Source: Vibrio sp. UCD-FRSSP16_30 (GTDB taxonomy: Bacteria > Pseudomonadota > Gammaproteobacteria > Enterobacterales > Vibrionaceae). From it: a DNA stretch of 64,000 nt. How positions within the stretch are numbered: the first letter of the stretch is position 1; the number at the start of each line of letters is the position of its first letter. The notes under the pieces are model-generated. The model ran no database searches. It saw only the letters and a list, made by a program, of their open reading frames with translations, and was not told where the DNA came from. Both the position numbers and the translations under genes were made by a program. Shown piece after piece: positions 27,519-38,286 of this stretch. The stretch spans positions 32,753 to 96,752 of the forward strand of contig NZ_LZFW01000013.1 of the NCBI RefSeq assembly GCF_001676025.1, read 5' to 3'.

Positions 27519-28392
27519 TGTTTATCTTGAAGAGAGCATACCCACACAACGTGAGCGTTTCTGGCGTCACTTTAGAAGCAACAATTTGGCGATGTTTGGA
27601 TTGTGGAACCTTGGTTTCATCCTCATCATCACCCTAATTTCGCCGTTCATTGCCCCACATGATCCCCTTACTCAGTCTTCGGTACTGCTGCAAGCGCCTT
27701 CATGGGCTAAAGAAGGCAGCATTGAGTACTTTCTAGGAACCGATGATTTAGGACGAGATATTTTATCGCGCTTACTCATGGGATCGCAGATAACGTTAGG
27801 TTCAGCCGTTTCCATCACCTTAATCGCCGCTTTTATTGGGTGCATTGTTGGTGCTCTTGCGGGAATGACCAAAGGTCTACTATCGAGTACCTTGAATCAC
27901 CTACTCGATACCGTTATGTCCATTCCATCTTTGTTATTGGCTCTTATCTTTGTGGCATTTTTAGGCACCGGAATGGTCTCCATTATGTTAGCCATTTGTC
28001 TGGCATTGATTCCAAGATTCATCCGCAGTGTCTATCAAGCCATTCATACCGAAGTTGAAAAAGATTACATCATGTCGGCCAAGCTTGATGGCGCAGATAA
28101 ATGGTACTTGCTGACCGTTTCTATGTTGCCAAATGTCTTAGCACCGATTGCAGCAGAGTTTACCTTTGCATTGACTATCGCCCTGCTTGATATCACGGCA
28201 CTGGGCTTTCTAGGTTTAGGCGCTCAAGCACCTAGCCCGGAATGGGGCGCCATCCTTGGTGATTCGGTGGAACTGATTTACCTTGCACCTTGGACCGTTG
28301 TTTTACCCGGACTTGCCATCATGTACAGCGTTATTAACATTAACCTTGTGGGTGAAGGTATCCGTGATGCCCTCAATGCAGGAGTCGAGTAA
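27505..28392 (+). CDS. sapC: SapC, ABC transporter permease
   Basis: A 295-residue DppC-type permease. The ATG at 27505 is preferred over the longer frame from 27487 because AAGGAAGG lies just upstream; it overlaps sapB by 14 bases. The N-terminal tail is soluble, then six helices follow, with [18 protein letters not shown] after the first helix and the EAA loop [15 protein letters not shown]. The stop overlaps the sapD start. Confidence 0.92.
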   Translation: MLNTSVYLEESIPTQRERFWRHFRSNNLAMFGLWNLGFILIITLISPFIAPHDPLTQSSVLLQAPSWAKEGSIEYFLGTDDLGRDILSRLLMGSQITLGSAVSITLIAAFIGCIVGALAGMTKGLLSSTLNHLLDTVMSIPSLLLALIFVAFLGTGMVSIMLAICLALIPRFIRSVYQAIHTEVEKDYIMSAKLDGADKWYLLTVSMLPNVLAPIAAEFTFALTIALLDITALGFLGLGAQAPSPEWGAILGDSVELIYLAPWTVVLPGLAIMYSVININLVGEGIRDALNAGVE

Positions 28393-29387
28393 TGCCCGTT
28401 TTAGACTTTAGACACGTCACCATCGAAATAGATACGCCACAAGGGACCGTAAAGGCCGTTGATCGCATGAGTTTAACCATCAACGAAGGTGAAATTCGCG
28501 GGCTTGTAGGGGAATCTGGCTCAGGGAAAAGTCTATTAGCCAAAGCGATTGTTGGCCTAGAAAAAGACAATTGGAAAATTACCGCTGACCGAATGCGTTT
28601 GGGCAATGTTGACCTATTGGCACTCAAACCAAAAGAACGTCGCAAAGTCATTGCCAGTGAAATCGCCATGATCTTTCAAGAGCCTTCAACTTGTCTTGAC
28701 CCAAGTGAGCGAGTTGGTCAACAGCTTGCAGAGTCGATTCCTTCACGGACTTTCCAAGGTAAGTTTTGGCAACGATGGGGCTGGCGCAAGAAAACATCCA
28801 TTGCGCTACTGCATAAAGTGGGTATCAAAGATCACTCTCGTATCATGCGCAGTTACCCATACGAGTTAACCGATGGTGAATGTCAAAAAGTCATGATCGC
28901 AATGGCCATTGCTGCAAAACCAAAGATTTTGATAGCCGATGAACCCACCAATGACCTTGACCCCATTACTCAAACGCAAATTTTGCGCTTGCTTAGCCGA
29001 ATGAATCAACTGCACAACACCACTATCATTCTTATTGGTCACGATCTTGCCGCGATTACGCAATGGGCTAAAAAGATCACGGTCATGTACTGTGGACAAA
29101 GTGTTGAATCTGCCCCGACAGAAAAACTGTTAACAGCACCTAAGCATCCTTATACACAAGCATTACTTGAAGCCCTACCCGACTTTAGTGGCTGGCTTCC
29201 ACATAAACAAAAATTGCAGTCATTGCCCGGGAGCATCCCTCCTTTGCAACATTTACCGATAGGCTGTCGCCTTGGCCCTCGTTGTCCTTATGCGCAGCAT
29301 AAATGCGTAAAAGCGCCGTTTTCTAAAAAAGAAAAAGGCCATAAATACAACTGCCATTTCCCTCTCAATACCAAGGTGGTTGAATGA
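28392..29387 (+). CDS. sapD: SapD, ABC transporter ATPase
   Basis: A 331-residue ATPase with Walker A GESGSGKS, Walker [11 protein letters not shown] and a C-terminal oligopeptide-transporter domain with cysteines ([15 protein letters not shown]). The ABC signature reads ELTDGECQK instead of LSGGQ, which is also what I recall in Escherichia coli SapD (LTEGE), so it is a family trait and not decay. It overlaps both neighbours by one to four bases. Confidence 0.92.
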   Translation: MPVLDFRHVTIEIDTPQGTVKAVDRMSLTINEGEIRGLVGESGSGKSLLAKAIVGLEKDNWKITADRMRLGNVDLLALKPKERRKVIASEIAMIFQEPSTCLDPSERVGQQLAESIPSRTFQGKFWQRWGWRKKTSIALLHKVGIKDHSRIMRSYPYELTDGECQKVMIAMAIAAKPKILIADEPTNDLDPITQTQILRLLSRMNQLHNTTIILIGHDLAAITQWAKKITVMYCGQSVESAPTEKLLTAPKHPYTQALLEALPDFSGWLPHKQKLQSLPGSIPPLQHLPIGCRLGPRCPYAQHKCVKAPFSKKEKGHKYNCHFPLNTKVVE

Positions 29388-30172
29388 GTTCGTTATTAGA
29401 GGTTAGAAACCTAAGTAAAACCTTTGTCAATCGCTATGGTTTGTTTAGAAAACAATATTTTGATGCGGTAAAACCGGTCAGCTTTACCTTAGAGCCGGGG
29501 CAAACCTTAGCCTTAATTGGACAAAACTCATCGGGAAAATCCACTCTTGCCAAAATGATTGCAGGGGTAATAAAGCCCAGTTCTGGTGAGATTTTTGTTA
29601 ATGGCGATAAGCTTGAACATAGAGACTACTCTACTCGCTGTAAATTGATTCGCGTTATTTTCCAAGATCCTAATTCATCATTAAATCCAAGAATCCAAAT
29701 TGGACAAATTTTGGAAGGACCTTTAAAAAGAAATACCGCCATGACAGCCGAAGCACGCAGAAAACGTGTGGTGAGCACCTTACGTCGTGTGGGGTTATTA
29801 CCTGAGCATGCCTATTTTTATCCTCAGATGTTAGCGGCAGGACAAAAACAAAGGGTGTGTATTGCCCGAGCTCTGATCTTACAACCGTCCATTATCATTG
29901 CCGATGAAGCATTAAACGGACTCGATATGGCAATGCGCTCGCAAATCATTAATTTGTTGCTCGAGCTGCAAGACGAAATGGGACTGTCATTTATTTATGT
30001 ATCTCAACAAATAGGGATCGTAAAACACATTTCAGACAAAGTGATGGTAATGGCCAATGGTGAAGTGGTTGAGGCCGGTGATACTCAGCAAGTACTGTCA
30101 CAGCCACAGCATATTATTACGCAAAAACTGGTTGATAATCACTTTTTCAAAGCCCCTAACTATTCTAAATAA
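29384..30172 (+). CDS. sapF: SapF, ABC transporter ATPase
   Basis: A 262-residue ATPase with Walker [10 protein letters not shown], signature [16 protein letters not shown], Walker [13 protein letters not shown] and the switch region [10 protein letters not shown], where the usual His of the H-loop is replaced by Gln. Length and features match SapF. Last gene of sapABCDF; it overlaps sapD by four bases and is followed by a repeat fragment and a terminator. Confidence 0.92.
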   Translation: MSSLLEVRNLSKTFVNRYGLFRKQYFDAVKPVSFTLEPGQTLALIGQNSSGKSTLAKMIAGVIKPSSGEIFVNGDKLEHRDYSTRCKLIRVIFQDPNSSLNPRIQIGQILEGPLKRNTAMTAEARRKRVVSTLRRVGLLPEHAYFYPQMLAAGQKQRVCIARALILQPSIIIADEALNGLDMAMRSQIINLLLELQDEMGLSFIYVSQQIGIVKHISDKVMVMANGEVVEAGDTQQVLSQPQHIITQKLVDNHFFKAPNYSK

Positions 30173-30189
30173 TCTCGTATTGAGCGTTT

Positions 30190-30222
30190 ATACCAATCGC
30201 AGTAAATCCCTCAAATCATAGA
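30190..30222. repeat. MITE-like repeat fragment, copy D
   Basis: ATACCAATCGCAGTAAATCCCTCA matches one end of the ATACCAATC family. Only the end is present. Confidence 0.4.
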
Positions 30223-30258
30223 TAAAAAAAAGCAGGATGATCTCTCATCCTGCTTTAC
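30222..30258. terminator. Bidirectional terminator between sapF and ppaC
   Basis: AAAGCAGGATGA pairs with TCATCCTGCTTT around a four-base loop; A-rich and T-rich flanks suit both convergent genes. Confidence 0.85.
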
Positions 30259-30282
30259 GTTTAACTTAGCGATTATACGAAA

Positions 30283-31188
30283 TTAAACTAGCTCAGCTTG
30301 TAGCCAAGGCCAGCCTTGTTTCTTACGGCTTAGTGTGTTTTCCATCATCAGTACGCCATTATCAGCGTGCTTGTCTAATTTAGCTGCCCACTCACCTTTG
30401 TAAAGAAGACGAGTTGTTGCAGTAGTAATGTCTGTCAGCATAACAGCAGCAAAGGCTAGGCCTTGCTCATCACAACGACGAACCAAATCTTGCTCTAGTG
30501 CCTCAATTTGACCATCAACTTGCTCTAGAGTGGCTAATTCGATTTGACCTACAACAACGTCACGACCATTAAATGGGTACGCTTTAAGATCTTTTTCTAC
30601 TAGCTGTGCAGGAGATAGACCTTCAATGTCAGTTTTAGCAATCAGCAATGCTTTGATGAAAGCATCAACATCATCAACACCAGCAATTTGTGCTAGCTCT
30701 TGTACTGCGTCTTTATCTTTTTGAGTACAAGTTGGAGAAGCAAAACCGACAGTGTCAGATAAGATTGCAGACATCATTAATTTTGCAATCGGCGCTGTAA
30801 TTTCTGCACCTTCAATCTTAAACATGTTGAAAAGAACAGTACAAGAACAACCAACAGGCCAAATCCAAGCTTCAAGTGGGTTCACTGTCATTACGTCACC
30901 TAGACGGTGATGGTCAACAATGCCCAAAATTTCAGCTTCGTTAACATCGTCAGGTGCTTGAGCTAAATCACTGTAATCAACTAGCCAGATTTTTTCGCCT
31001 GCAACTGAGTTACAAAATTCTGGTTGTTCTACGCCCGCAACTTCAAGGATATGTTGAGTTTCACGGTTGATTTCGCCTTGACGAATTGGCTTAGCGTCTA
31101 GGCCACGCGCCTTAAGAAGTTCGGTAGCAGCCAATGCTGAACAAATACTATCGCTATCTGGGTTTTTATGACCAACAACTAAAATCAT
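30283..31188 (-). CDS. ppaC: Manganese-dependent inorganic pyrophosphatase
   Basis: A 301-residue family-II pyrophosphatase (DHH superfamily) that hydrolyses pyrophosphate in the cytoplasm. Metal ligands are visible in GHKNPDSDSI (residues 6-15), LVDYSD (near 72) and the DHH motif VDHHRLGD (near 95); the C-terminal DHHA2 domain ends with the substrate motif SRKKQ. Length matches the family. It is a single gene. Its short leader holds a 7-bp hairpin at 31217-31234. Confidence 0.95.
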   Translation of the reverse strand: MILVVGHKNPDSDSICSALAATELLKARGLDAKPIRQGEINRETQHILEVAGVEQPEFCNSVAGEKIWLVDYSDLAQAPDDVNEAEILGIVDHHRLGDVMTVNPLEAWIWPVGCSCTVLFNMFKIEGAEITAPIAKLMMSAILSDTVGFASPTCTQKDKDAVQELAQIAGVDDVDAFIKALLIAKTDIEGLSPAQLVEKDLKAYPFNGRDVVVGQIELATLEQVDGQIEALEQDLVRRCDEQGLAFAAVMLTDITTATTRLLYKGEWAAKLDKHADNGVLMMENTLSRKKQGWPWLQAELV

Positions 31189-31529
31189 TACTGTTCCTAT
31201 AATGTTATCTAATGTTACGTCTACTATTAGACGTTAGAGTGCCAACATTATACCCAATCGATTGCAAGTTTCTAGTTATCTACTTGGGTTAACGCAACTG
31301 AATTGATACGCATTTAAGCTAGATCGAAGAAACAGTGGCTTCGGGGTCACTCTTGCCTCCCTTTGAAGAATTAAAGTTGGCCTCAGCGCCGTTGATAAAG
31401 ACGCCAATATCACACTGGTTTCATTTGACTTAGATTTGACATTCTAGCTCGATTAAAACTATCAATTTTGAGCGATGCAGTGTATCGTTTTTCTCGCTCA
31501 TATATCCATTTTGTAACAAGTTGAATTGC
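31189..31529. other. Intergenic region between ppaC and cmoB
   Basis: About 340 bases. It holds the hairpin ACGTCTA-CTAT-TAGACGT (31217-31234) in the ppaC leader and a 33-codon open stretch at 31319-31420 on the minus strand that may be a gene remnant. cmoA, usually just before cmoB in other gammaproteobacteria, is not here. Confidence 0.4.
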
Positions 31530-32504
31530 ATGTTTAATTTCGCTAATTTTTATCAGTTAATCGCTCAAGACACACGCCTACAACCGTGGCTAGAAACCCT
31601 TCCTAAGCAACTTGCCGACTGGCAAAGTGCAGAACATGGCGACTTTGATCGCTGGTTGCGCGCGCTTAATAAAATTCCTGCGTTATCGCCTGATAACATT
31701 GAATTAAAAAGTGAAGTCAATGTTTCTAATGCCCAACCTCTGATTGACGGTGAAAAGAGAAAGCTAGAAAACCTACTCAAGACCTTCCACCCATGGCGTA
31801 AAGGCCCTTTCACTGTACATGACATTCATATTGATACCGAATGGCGCTCAGATTGGAAATGGGATCGATTGCTTCCTCATATTACGCCACTGCAAAACCG
31901 CTCAGTATTAGATGTCGGCTGTGGCAATGGCTACCATATGTGGCGCATGCTCGGTGAAGGAGCACGTCAGTGTGTCGGCATTGATCCATCACACTTATTC
32001 TTAGTGCAATTTGAAGCAATTCGAAAGCTAATGGACAACGATCAACGTATTCATTTGCTGCCTCTTGGCATTGAGCAACTGCCTGAATTAAAAGCCTTTG
32101 ATACCGTGTTTAGTATGGGTGTCTTGTACCATAGACGCTCACCTCTTGACCATATTCTGCAATTAAAGAATCAACTTGTGCCGGGGGGTGAACTCATTTT
32201 AGAAACCCTAGTCATAGAAGGGGATGAAAACGCAGTACTGGTTCCAGCGGATCGTTATGCCCAAATGCGCAATGTCTATTTCTTCCCTTCGGCGAAAGCA
32301 CTCAAGGTGTGGATGGAAAAATGTGGTTTAGTGGATGTGAAAATCGTCGATGAAAATACCACCTCGGTTGGTGAGCAACGAAGCACACAGTGGATGAAAC
32401 ATAATTCATTGCCTGAGTATCTTGATCCTGAAGACCCAAGTAAAACGGTTGAAGGCTATCCAGCTCCTCGTAGAGCGATAATGATTGCTAGAAATCCAAG
32501 TTAA
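31530..32504 (+). CDS. cmoB: CmoB, tRNA U34 carboxymethyltransferase
   Basis: A 324-residue SAM-fold enzyme that transfers the carboxymethyl group of carboxy-S-adenosylmethionine to 5-hydroxyuridine at tRNA position 34. The cofactor motif [20 protein letters not shown] lies near residue 125, followed by [15 protein letters not shown], and the N-terminus (FYQLIAQD) and C-terminus (APRRAIMIA) match the family. The ATG at 31530 is used; a TTG nine bases upstream is an alternative. The partner cmoA is not adjacent. Confidence 0.94.
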   Translation: MFNFANFYQLIAQDTRLQPWLETLPKQLADWQSAEHGDFDRWLRALNKIPALSPDNIELKSEVNVSNAQPLIDGEKRKLENLLKTFHPWRKGPFTVHDIHIDTEWRSDWKWDRLLPHITPLQNRSVLDVGCGNGYHMWRMLGEGARQCVGIDPSHLFLVQFEAIRKLMDNDQRIHLLPLGIEQLPELKAFDTVFSMGVLYHRRSPLDHILQLKNQLVPGGELILETLVIEGDENAVLVPADRYAQMRNVYFFPSAKALKVWMEKCGLVDVKIVDENTTSVGEQRSTQWMKHNSLPEYLDPEDPSKTVEGYPAPRRAIMIARNPS

Positions 32505-32640
32505 AACATTGAAAGTGTTGTAAGTTTTTTATTTTACTACCGATAAATTCAAATAAGTGTTCTACACTTATCATTGCATAACTGGCTAGTTTTCTAACAA
32601 ACAACAAGACAAGCTAATTACAAATATTAATAGGTTTATA

Positions 32641-33402
32641 ATGCTCAAGTATATCGTCACCCTATCCGGCGCAATACTGCTATCTGGATGTGTAACATCT
32701 AAAGCGACACAACAAGAAACACGACAATATAGACAGGAATCTATACAAGCGGTTAAGTCGTCTGAAGATCACTTATCTAGCAAAATGGACTCCGTGCAAG
32801 TGTCCGTTGATGATCAACATAAGCAAATAGAAAAACTAGAAAAACAGCTTATTGTGATGTCAAAACGTATCGATAACTTAGCAAAACACAGTGCACGAGC
32901 GTTACTTGAGTACACAGCAAAACCTAAAAAAGAAGAAGTAGTCATCAAACCTAAGCAACAACCTCTGAGCGATCATTTGATTATTTTAGGATCTCTTGAA
33001 ACGGTTCACTTAGAGGATGCAAATCAATCATTTGAAGCTCGCATTGATACTGGAGCGGCGACATCATCGTTAAACGCAACCGAACAGCATGAGTTTGAAC
33101 GCAACGGTGATAAATGGGTGAAATTCAATATATCCAACAGTGATGTTGAAAATGAGCAGCAAATTTGGGTTGAAGCACCATTGATACGATATGCCAAAGT
33201 TCGCCAATCAAATACCAACAAATCACATCGACGTCCCGTTGTGGAGTTATGGATAAGCTTGGGAGACATTAAACAAAAGGCTCAGTTTACCTTAGCCGAC
33301 CGTTCTCATATGACGAACCCTGTTCTATTGGGACGAGAGTTTATTAAAGACATTGCGTTAGTCGATGTTAGTAAAGAATTTATTCAAACAAAAAAACAGT
33401 AA
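32641..33402 (+). CDS. Retropepsin-like aspartic protease lipoprotein (DUF785/RimB type)
   Basis: A 253-residue protein with a lipobox (LLSGC) at residue 17, a coiled-coil linker (residues 25-95) and a C-terminal ATP-dependent zinc protease (DUF785) domain of about 145 residues. The aspartic-protease motif reads ARIDTGAATSSLNA, and LLGREFIKDIALVDVS closes the fold. Despite the family name, relatives are single-domain retropepsin-like enzymes. It begins a three-gene run with a transglutaminase-like membrane protein (34-base gap) and an ATP-grasp protein. Predicted periplasmic, anchored by lipid. Confidence 0.85.
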   Translation: MLKYIVTLSGAILLSGCVTSKATQQETRQYRQESIQAVKSSEDHLSSKMDSVQVSVDDQHKQIEKLEKQLIVMSKRIDNLAKHSARALLEYTAKPKKEEVVIKPKQQPLSDHLIILGSLETVHLEDANQSFEARIDTGAATSSLNATEQHEFERNGDKWVKFNISNSDVENEQQIWVEAPLIRYAKVRQSNTNKSHRRPVVELWISLGDIKQKAQFTLADRSHMTNPVLLGREFIKDIALVDVSKEFIQTKKQ

Positions 33403-33436
33403 TACGGAATAGTTAGCCTCAATAATAGGGATTGTT

Positions 33437-34942
33437 ATGACTTCAAGAGTGCCTTTTTACATATTTATTGCTTTGCTGGTAATTGCCGGAGCAACGCTAT
33501 CATTCATGCGCCATGACGCTTATGGCGTGCCTTGGACTCCTGGTGAGAGCCGAGAGCTCTGGGATATTGAAGCCAGAGTAGAACTGGTCGCACAAGGTGA
33601 ACCGGTCACGGTTTCATTAGCCGCTCCGGGGACGCAAAATGGATATACGTTAGTTGATGAATCAGCATCGTCACCAGGTTATGGTGTCGCTTATGTTAAT
33701 TCTGATATTGGCCGACGCGCGGAATGGACAATCCGCTATGCCGAAGGTCCGCAGACTATTTACTACAAAGCGCAGTTTTTAGTCGACCCGCAAGCAAAAG
33801 TCGAAGCCGACGTCCCTAAAGGTGAGATAGAAGTACCTACCTTTGATGGCCCACAGCAAGCTGCCGCACAATCAATTGTTGATGAAGCAACCAAACGCAG
33901 TGCTAATGATGAAACATTAACCAGAGAGGTTATTCGCAAGCTTAATGATGCCAATAGCCAAAACTCGGCATTATTGCTTAATCAGTTTACCAAGCAAGAA
34001 GCGCTAGCTGCCCTACTCTCTTTAGCAAAAGTTCATAATAAAACCGTTGGGGTTATTCACCTAGAAGATGGCCGTCGCCGTCAATCTATTAACCCTATGG
34101 TTCAGGTCTGGAATGGCAAGGATTGGCTGTTGTTTGATGCTGAAACAGGGATTCAAGGTCAAAGCGAAAACACGCTAATCTGGGATCAATCAAACGTATC
34201 ATTGCTTGATGTCACCGGTGGTCGTAATAGCCAAGTCTTATTCTCTATGATTGCGCAAGACATCACGCCACGAGCGGCGACGGAAAGCAAAGTTAATGCC
34301 GACGATCTACTGAACTTCTCTATTCACAGCTTACCCCTTGAAGAGCAATCGATGTTTAAAACCATCATGTTGATTCCTATTGGGGCACTGATTGTTGTAT
34401 TTTTACGAATCATCATTGGTTTAAAAACCTCTGGTACCTTTATGCCAGTGCTGATTGCGGTGGCCTTTGTGCAGACACAATTAATCACCGGTATTGTGGG
34501 TTTCCTATTAATTGTCGGTACCGGCTTGGTGATTCGTAGTTATCTCTCCAAGCTCAACTTATTGTTAGTTGCGCGAATATCGGCAGTCATCATCACGGTA
34601 ATATTGATCATTTCCGTCTTTACCATCGTTGCCTTTAACATAGGTTTGGTTGAAGGTCTGTCAATCACGTTCTTCCCTATGATCATTCTTTCTTGGACTA
34701 TCGAACGTATGTCGATTCTTTGGGAAGAAGAAGGTCCTAAAGAAGTGGTATTACAAGGTGGCGGTTCATTATTAACGGCGGTGTTAGTTTACCTAGCAAT
34801 GACCAATATCTACATTCAGCACTTAACGTTTAACTTTATTGGTGTACAGCTGATTGTTCTTTCGATCATTCTTATGCTTGGTAACTACACAGGATATCGC
34901 TTAACAGAACTGCGTCGCTTCAAGCCATTAGCGGAGGATTAA
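33437..34942 (+). CDS. Inactive transglutaminase-like protein fused to seven TM helices
   Basis: A 501-residue membrane protein. One N-terminal helix (residues 4-22), a beta-rich periplasmic domain (25-130), a transglutaminase-like domain (140-285) and about seven helices (310-490). This matches the paired Transglut_i_TM and 7TM_transglut families. The transglutaminase catalytic Cys is missing: the expected helix reads KQEALAALLSLAK. It starts 34 bases after the protease and ends 3 bases before the ATP-grasp gene, so the three are probably one operon. The family has been linked to osmotic or cell-envelope fitness in some bacteria; here the role is unknown. Confidence 0.87.
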   Translation: MTSRVPFYIFIALLVIAGATLSFMRHDAYGVPWTPGESRELWDIEARVELVAQGEPVTVSLAAPGTQNGYTLVDESASSPGYGVAYVNSDIGRRAEWTIRYAEGPQTIYYKAQFLVDPQAKVEADVPKGEIEVPTFDGPQQAAAQSIVDEATKRSANDETLTREVIRKLNDANSQNSALLLNQFTKQEALAALLSLAKVHNKTVGVIHLEDGRRRQSINPMVQVWNGKDWLLFDAETGIQGQSENTLIWDQSNVSLLDVTGGRNSQVLFSMIAQDITPRAATESKVNADDLLNFSIHSLPLEEQSMFKTIMLIPIGALIVVFLRIIIGLKTSGTFMPVLIAVAFVQTQLITGIVGFLLIVGTGLVIRSYLSKLNLLLVARISAVIITVILIISVFTIVAFNIGLVEGLSITFFPMIILSWTIERMSILWEEEGPKEVVLQGGGSLLTAVLVYLAMTNIYIQHLTFNFIGVQLIVLSIILMLGNYTGYRLTELRRFKPLAED

Positions 34943-34945
34943 ATT

Positions 34946-35911
34946 ATGCTTAATCCATTTACTTCGCCATTTAAGATTCGTGCAAAAGGCATTATGGGCA
35001 TGAATCAGCGTAATCACAGCTACATCAGTAAATACAATGATCGTAGAAAGTTCCCTTTAGTGGACGATAAGCTAAAGACCAAAAAAATCGCTGAGCTGCA
35101 TGGTGCAACAACACCGGCTCTTATTGGCGTGATTGGTCAACAAGCGCAAGTAAAACGCATTCATAAAATGGTTAAAGAGTGGCCTGGATTCTGTATCAAA
35201 CCTGCTCAAGGCAGTGGTGGTAAAGGAATATTGGTCATTATTTCCCATAAAGATGGGGTGTATACCAAACCCTCTGGGGATACGGTCAATGAGCAAGATG
35301 TTGAACGTCATATTAGTAACACCTTAGCGGGGCTGTTTTCTCTCGGTGGCAAGAATGACGTTGCCGTGGTCGAAAACCTCATCAAATTTGATGAGTGCTT
35401 TGAAGGTTACAGTTATGAAGGTGTACCTGACGTACGAATCATCGTATTTAAAGGCTACCCTGTTATGGCGATGATGCGTTTATCCACATCAAACTCGGAT
35501 GGTAAAGCCAATTTGCACCAAGGTGCTGTTGGTGTCGGTATTGATATTGCGACAGGTAAAGCTGTGCGCGCGGTGCAATATGACTTACCGGTCACTCACC
35601 ATCCTGATACCGGTAAAGATCTGATGCAATTGCAAGTGCCTCACTGGGAGCGTTTGCTTACTCTTGCATCAAGTGCTTGGGAAATGACCGGCTTAGGTTA
35701 CATGGGTACTGATATGGTTTTAGACCAAGAAGAAGGCCCAATGGTACTGGAATTGAACGCTCGACCAGGTTTGGCAATTCAGATTGCTAATGGCGCTGGT
35801 TTACTGCCAAGACTGCACCATATAGAAAACCTAGGGGAAACGATTGAATACCCCAAAGCGGCAGAGCGCGTAGCGTACGCTGCGAAACAATTTGCGGCAA
35901 AGTTTGATTAA
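34946..35911 (+). CDS. ATP-grasp ligase-like protein (ATPgrasp_ST type)
   Basis: A 321-residue protein with the ATP-grasp fold: the glycine-rich loop PAQGSGGKGILVI near residue 90, the metal/phosphate segment VPDVRIIVFKGYPVMAMMR near 155, and MVLELNARPGLAIQIAN near 272. Often called alpha-L-glutamate ligase-like. No signal peptide, so cytoplasmic. Such enzymes join a carboxylate to an amine or thiol using ATP; the substrate is unknown. It lies 3 bases after the transglutaminase-like gene and is followed by a terminator, closing the module. Confidence 0.87.
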   Translation: MLNPFTSPFKIRAKGIMGMNQRNHSYISKYNDRRKFPLVDDKLKTKKIAELHGATTPALIGVIGQQAQVKRIHKMVKEWPGFCIKPAQGSGGKGILVIISHKDGVYTKPSGDTVNEQDVERHISNTLAGLFSLGGKNDVAVVENLIKFDECFEGYSYEGVPDVRIIVFKGYPVMAMMRLSTSNSDGKANLHQGAVGVGIDIATGKAVRAVQYDLPVTHHPDTGKDLMQLQVPHWERLLTLASSAWEMTGLGYMGTDMVLDQEEGPMVLELNARPGLAIQIANGAGLLPRLHHIENLGETIEYPKAAERVAYAAKQFAAKFD

Positions 35912-35987
35912 TCGGTTGTCTCATTGGCAACAAACTGACTATAGCGACTAACGGTTATAGTCACTCACTAGCCAATAAGACCCTTAT

Positions 35988-36024
35988 CATAAAGCCCTCA
36001 TGATCATCATGAGGGCTTTTATTT
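35988..36024. terminator. Terminator between the ATP-grasp gene and tdk
   Basis: AAAGCCCTCATGAT pairs with ATCATGAGGGCTTT around the centre; the T run suits the plus-strand operon and the A run suits tdk. Confidence 0.85.
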
Positions 36025-36072
36025 TGGCTGCTTACTTTTGCCAGATCGTTCACAGTAGGATCGTGGGGATGA

Positions 36073-36651
36073 CTAGCGCCCTAGTGCTTCTTTATAATGA
36101 ACACGGCAAACGGACACATACTTATCATTGCCTCCAATGGCAACCTGATCACCTTCTGCAATCGGATTACCCTGCTCATCGGTACGAATGACCATATTTG
36201 CTTTGCGCCCACAATGGCAGATGGTTTTTAACTCGACCAACTTGTCAGCCCAAGCTAATAAATGAAGGCTACCTTCAAACAGTTCACCTAAAAAGTCCGT
36301 TCGCAATCCATAGCACAATACAGGAATATGCAATTTATCAACGACTTCGGTTAATTGATAAACCTGCTCTTTTGACAAGAACTGACACTCATCAACAAGC
36401 ACGCAGTGATACTGCATTTGCTCAGTCAGTTCTTTCATCTTTTTATAGAGATCGGTGCTGTTATCAAATAAATGCGCATCAGCTTGTAGGCCAATTCTGG
36501 AGGTGACTTTTCCTTCACCGTAACGGTTATCTAACGCTGCGGTAAAGATTAGCGGGTTCATTCCTCTTTCTTGATAGTTGAAGGAGGATTGCAACAATGT
36601 TGTCGATTTACCTGCGTTCATTGCAGAGTAATAAAAGTACATTTGAGCCAC
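36073..36651 (-). CDS. tdk: Thymidine kinase
   Basis: A 192-residue type-II thymidine kinase that phosphorylates thymidine for salvage. The P-loop reads [11 protein letters not shown], the Walker B region [14 protein letters not shown], and the zinc ligands come from CHCGRK and CRVH. Length matches the family (about 190-205). A single gene on the minus strand, upstream in the genome of cysS but separated by the cysS terminator. Confidence 0.95.
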   Translation of the reverse strand: MAQMYFYYSAMNAGKSTTLLQSSFNYQERGMNPLIFTAALDNRYGEGKVTSRIGLQADAHLFDNSTDLYKKMKELTEQMQYHCVLVDECQFLSKEQVYQLTEVVDKLHIPVLCYGLRTDFLGELFEGSLHLLAWADKLVELKTICHCGRKANMVIRTDEQGNPIAEGDQVAIGGNDKYVSVCRVHYKEALGR

Positions 36652-36702
36652 GTTAAAGCCTTTCTTTATTGTTGTTCAAGGGAGTGTTACTTTTGATTAG
36701 TC

Positions 36703-36736
36703 AAAGAAAAGGGCTGATAAACATCAGCCCTATTTA
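36703..36736 (-). terminator. Terminator after cysS
   Basis: GGGCTGAT and ATCAGCCC form a stem with an AAAC loop, followed by TTTTC on the minus strand. Confidence 0.8.
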
Positions 36737-36750
36737 TACTAGGTCGGCAG

Positions 36751-38130
36751 CTACTTACGACGCCAAGTCGTACCTTGTGCGCTGTCTTCTAGAACAATCT
36801 TCATCTCGTTTAATTTATCACGAGCTAAATCAGCGTTGGCCCAATCTTTGGATGCACGAGAGTCGTTACGCAATTTAATTAGCGCTTCAATTTCTGCCAC
36901 GTCGTCTTCAGCTTGACCGCCTTTCAAAAAAGCGTCTGGGTCTTGATGTAGAATACCAATAACATCAGCGAGTTCACGCATTAGCGCGCCTAGTTGGCTG
37001 GCTTTCTCAAGTTCTGCACCCTTTAAGCGGTTGACTTCACGAGCCATCTCAAATAATACAGCGTATGCTTCTGGTGTATTAAAATCATCGTTCATCGCCG
37101 TTGAGAAGCGAGAAACGTACTCTTCACCACCAGCAGGTGTTGCTGTGCTGTCGAGTCCACGCAAAGAGGTGTATAGACGCTCTAGTGATGCACGAGCCTG
37201 ATTTAAGTTATCTTCACTGTAGTTTAATTGACTACGGTAGTGACCAGACATTAAGAAGTAACGTACTGTCTCTGTGTCGTAATGTTTTAACACATCACGA
37301 ATAGTAAAGAAGTTACCAAGAGATTTAGACATTTTCTCTTGATCAATCATCACCATGCCACTGTGCATCCAAGTATTAACATACTGGGTATCGTGAGCAC
37401 AGCAAGACTGAGCAATTTCATTCTCATGGTGAGGGAATTGCAAGTCTGAACCACCGCCATGAATATCAAAATGATCACCCAAAATAGATGAATTCATTGC
37501 TGAACATTCGATGTGCCAGCCTGGACGACCGTCACCCCATGGAGATTCCCATGTTGGCTCACCGGGTTTAGACATTTTCCACAACACGAAATCTAAAGGA
37601 CTGCGTTTTGCGGTTTCAATATCAACACGAGCACCCGCTTGCAGTTGCTCAAGATCTTGTTTTGATAGTTTGCCATATTCGCCAAATTTGCTGACCTCAA
37701 ACATAACATCGCCATTGCTTGCGACATAAGCAAAGCCACGTTCAATCAGCTTTTGCACAAGTGCAATAATTTCATCAATAAAGTCAGTCGCACGAGGCTC
37801 AATATCTGGGCGCTTCATATTCAATGCATCAAAATCAGCATGCATTTCAGCGATTAGACGCTCTGTAAGCACTTCGCAGGTTTCATTGTTCTCAGCTGCA
37901 CGCTTAATGATTTTGTCATCGATATCGGTGATATTACGAACAAAAGTTAAATCATAGCCAAGATATCTCAGATAGCGTGACACGACATCAAAAGAAACAA
38001 ATGTACGACCATGACCAATATGACATAAGTCATAAATCGTCACTCCACACACATACATTCCAACTTTCTTTGCATTGATGGGTTTGAATTCTTCTTTTTG
38101 GCGCGTCAGCGTATTGTATATCTTGAGCAT
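36751..38130 (-). CDS. cysS: Cysteinyl-tRNA synthetase
   Basis: A 459-residue class-I synthetase charging tRNA-Cys. The HIGH motif is in CHIGHGRTF, the KMSKS motif is [11 protein letters not shown], and zinc ligands are [20 protein letters not shown] and the HHENE region. Length matches Escherichia coli (461). It is divergent from ppiB, as in many gammaproteobacteria. Confidence 0.96.
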   Translation of the reverse strand: MLKIYNTLTRQKEEFKPINAKKVGMYVCGVTIYDLCHIGHGRTFVSFDVVSRYLRYLGYDLTFVRNITDIDDKIIKRAAENNETCEVLTERLIAEMHADFDALNMKRPDIEPRATDFIDEIIALVQKLIERGFAYVASNGDVMFEVSKFGEYGKLSKQDLEQLQAGARVDIETAKRSPLDFVLWKMSKPGEPTWESPWGDGRPGWHIECSAMNSSILGDHFDIHGGGSDLQFPHHENEIAQSCCAHDTQYVNTWMHSGMVMIDQEKMSKSLGNFFTIRDVLKHYDTETVRYFLMSGHYRSQLNYSEDNLNQARASLERLYTSLRGLDSTATPAGGEEYVSRFSTAMNDDFNTPEAYAVLFEMAREVNRLKGAELEKASQLGALMRELADVIGILHQDPDAFLKGGQAEDDVAEIEALIKLRNDSRASKDWANADLARDKLNEMKIVLEDSAQGTTWRRK

Positions 38131-38286
38131 TTCTTCAGCTTTAACTTCTACAAGTGGAAATAATGTGGCTAGTATACCAACACATAACTACATAAGTAAC
38201 ATAAAACTCGGTTAGCGGTTGATTGTGCTGACAGTTTGGTTAGAATTTGAGGCGATCTCTCTATTAAAAACGTTAAGGACGCTCTT

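Noticed and set aside
28866..29099. Degenerate ABC signature in SapD as a sign of a dead gene
   Set aside because: The DGE variant is typical of SapD and Walker motifs are intact.
36000..36191. 63-codon frame over the tdk 3' end
   Set aside because: It overlaps a terminator and is antisense to tdk.
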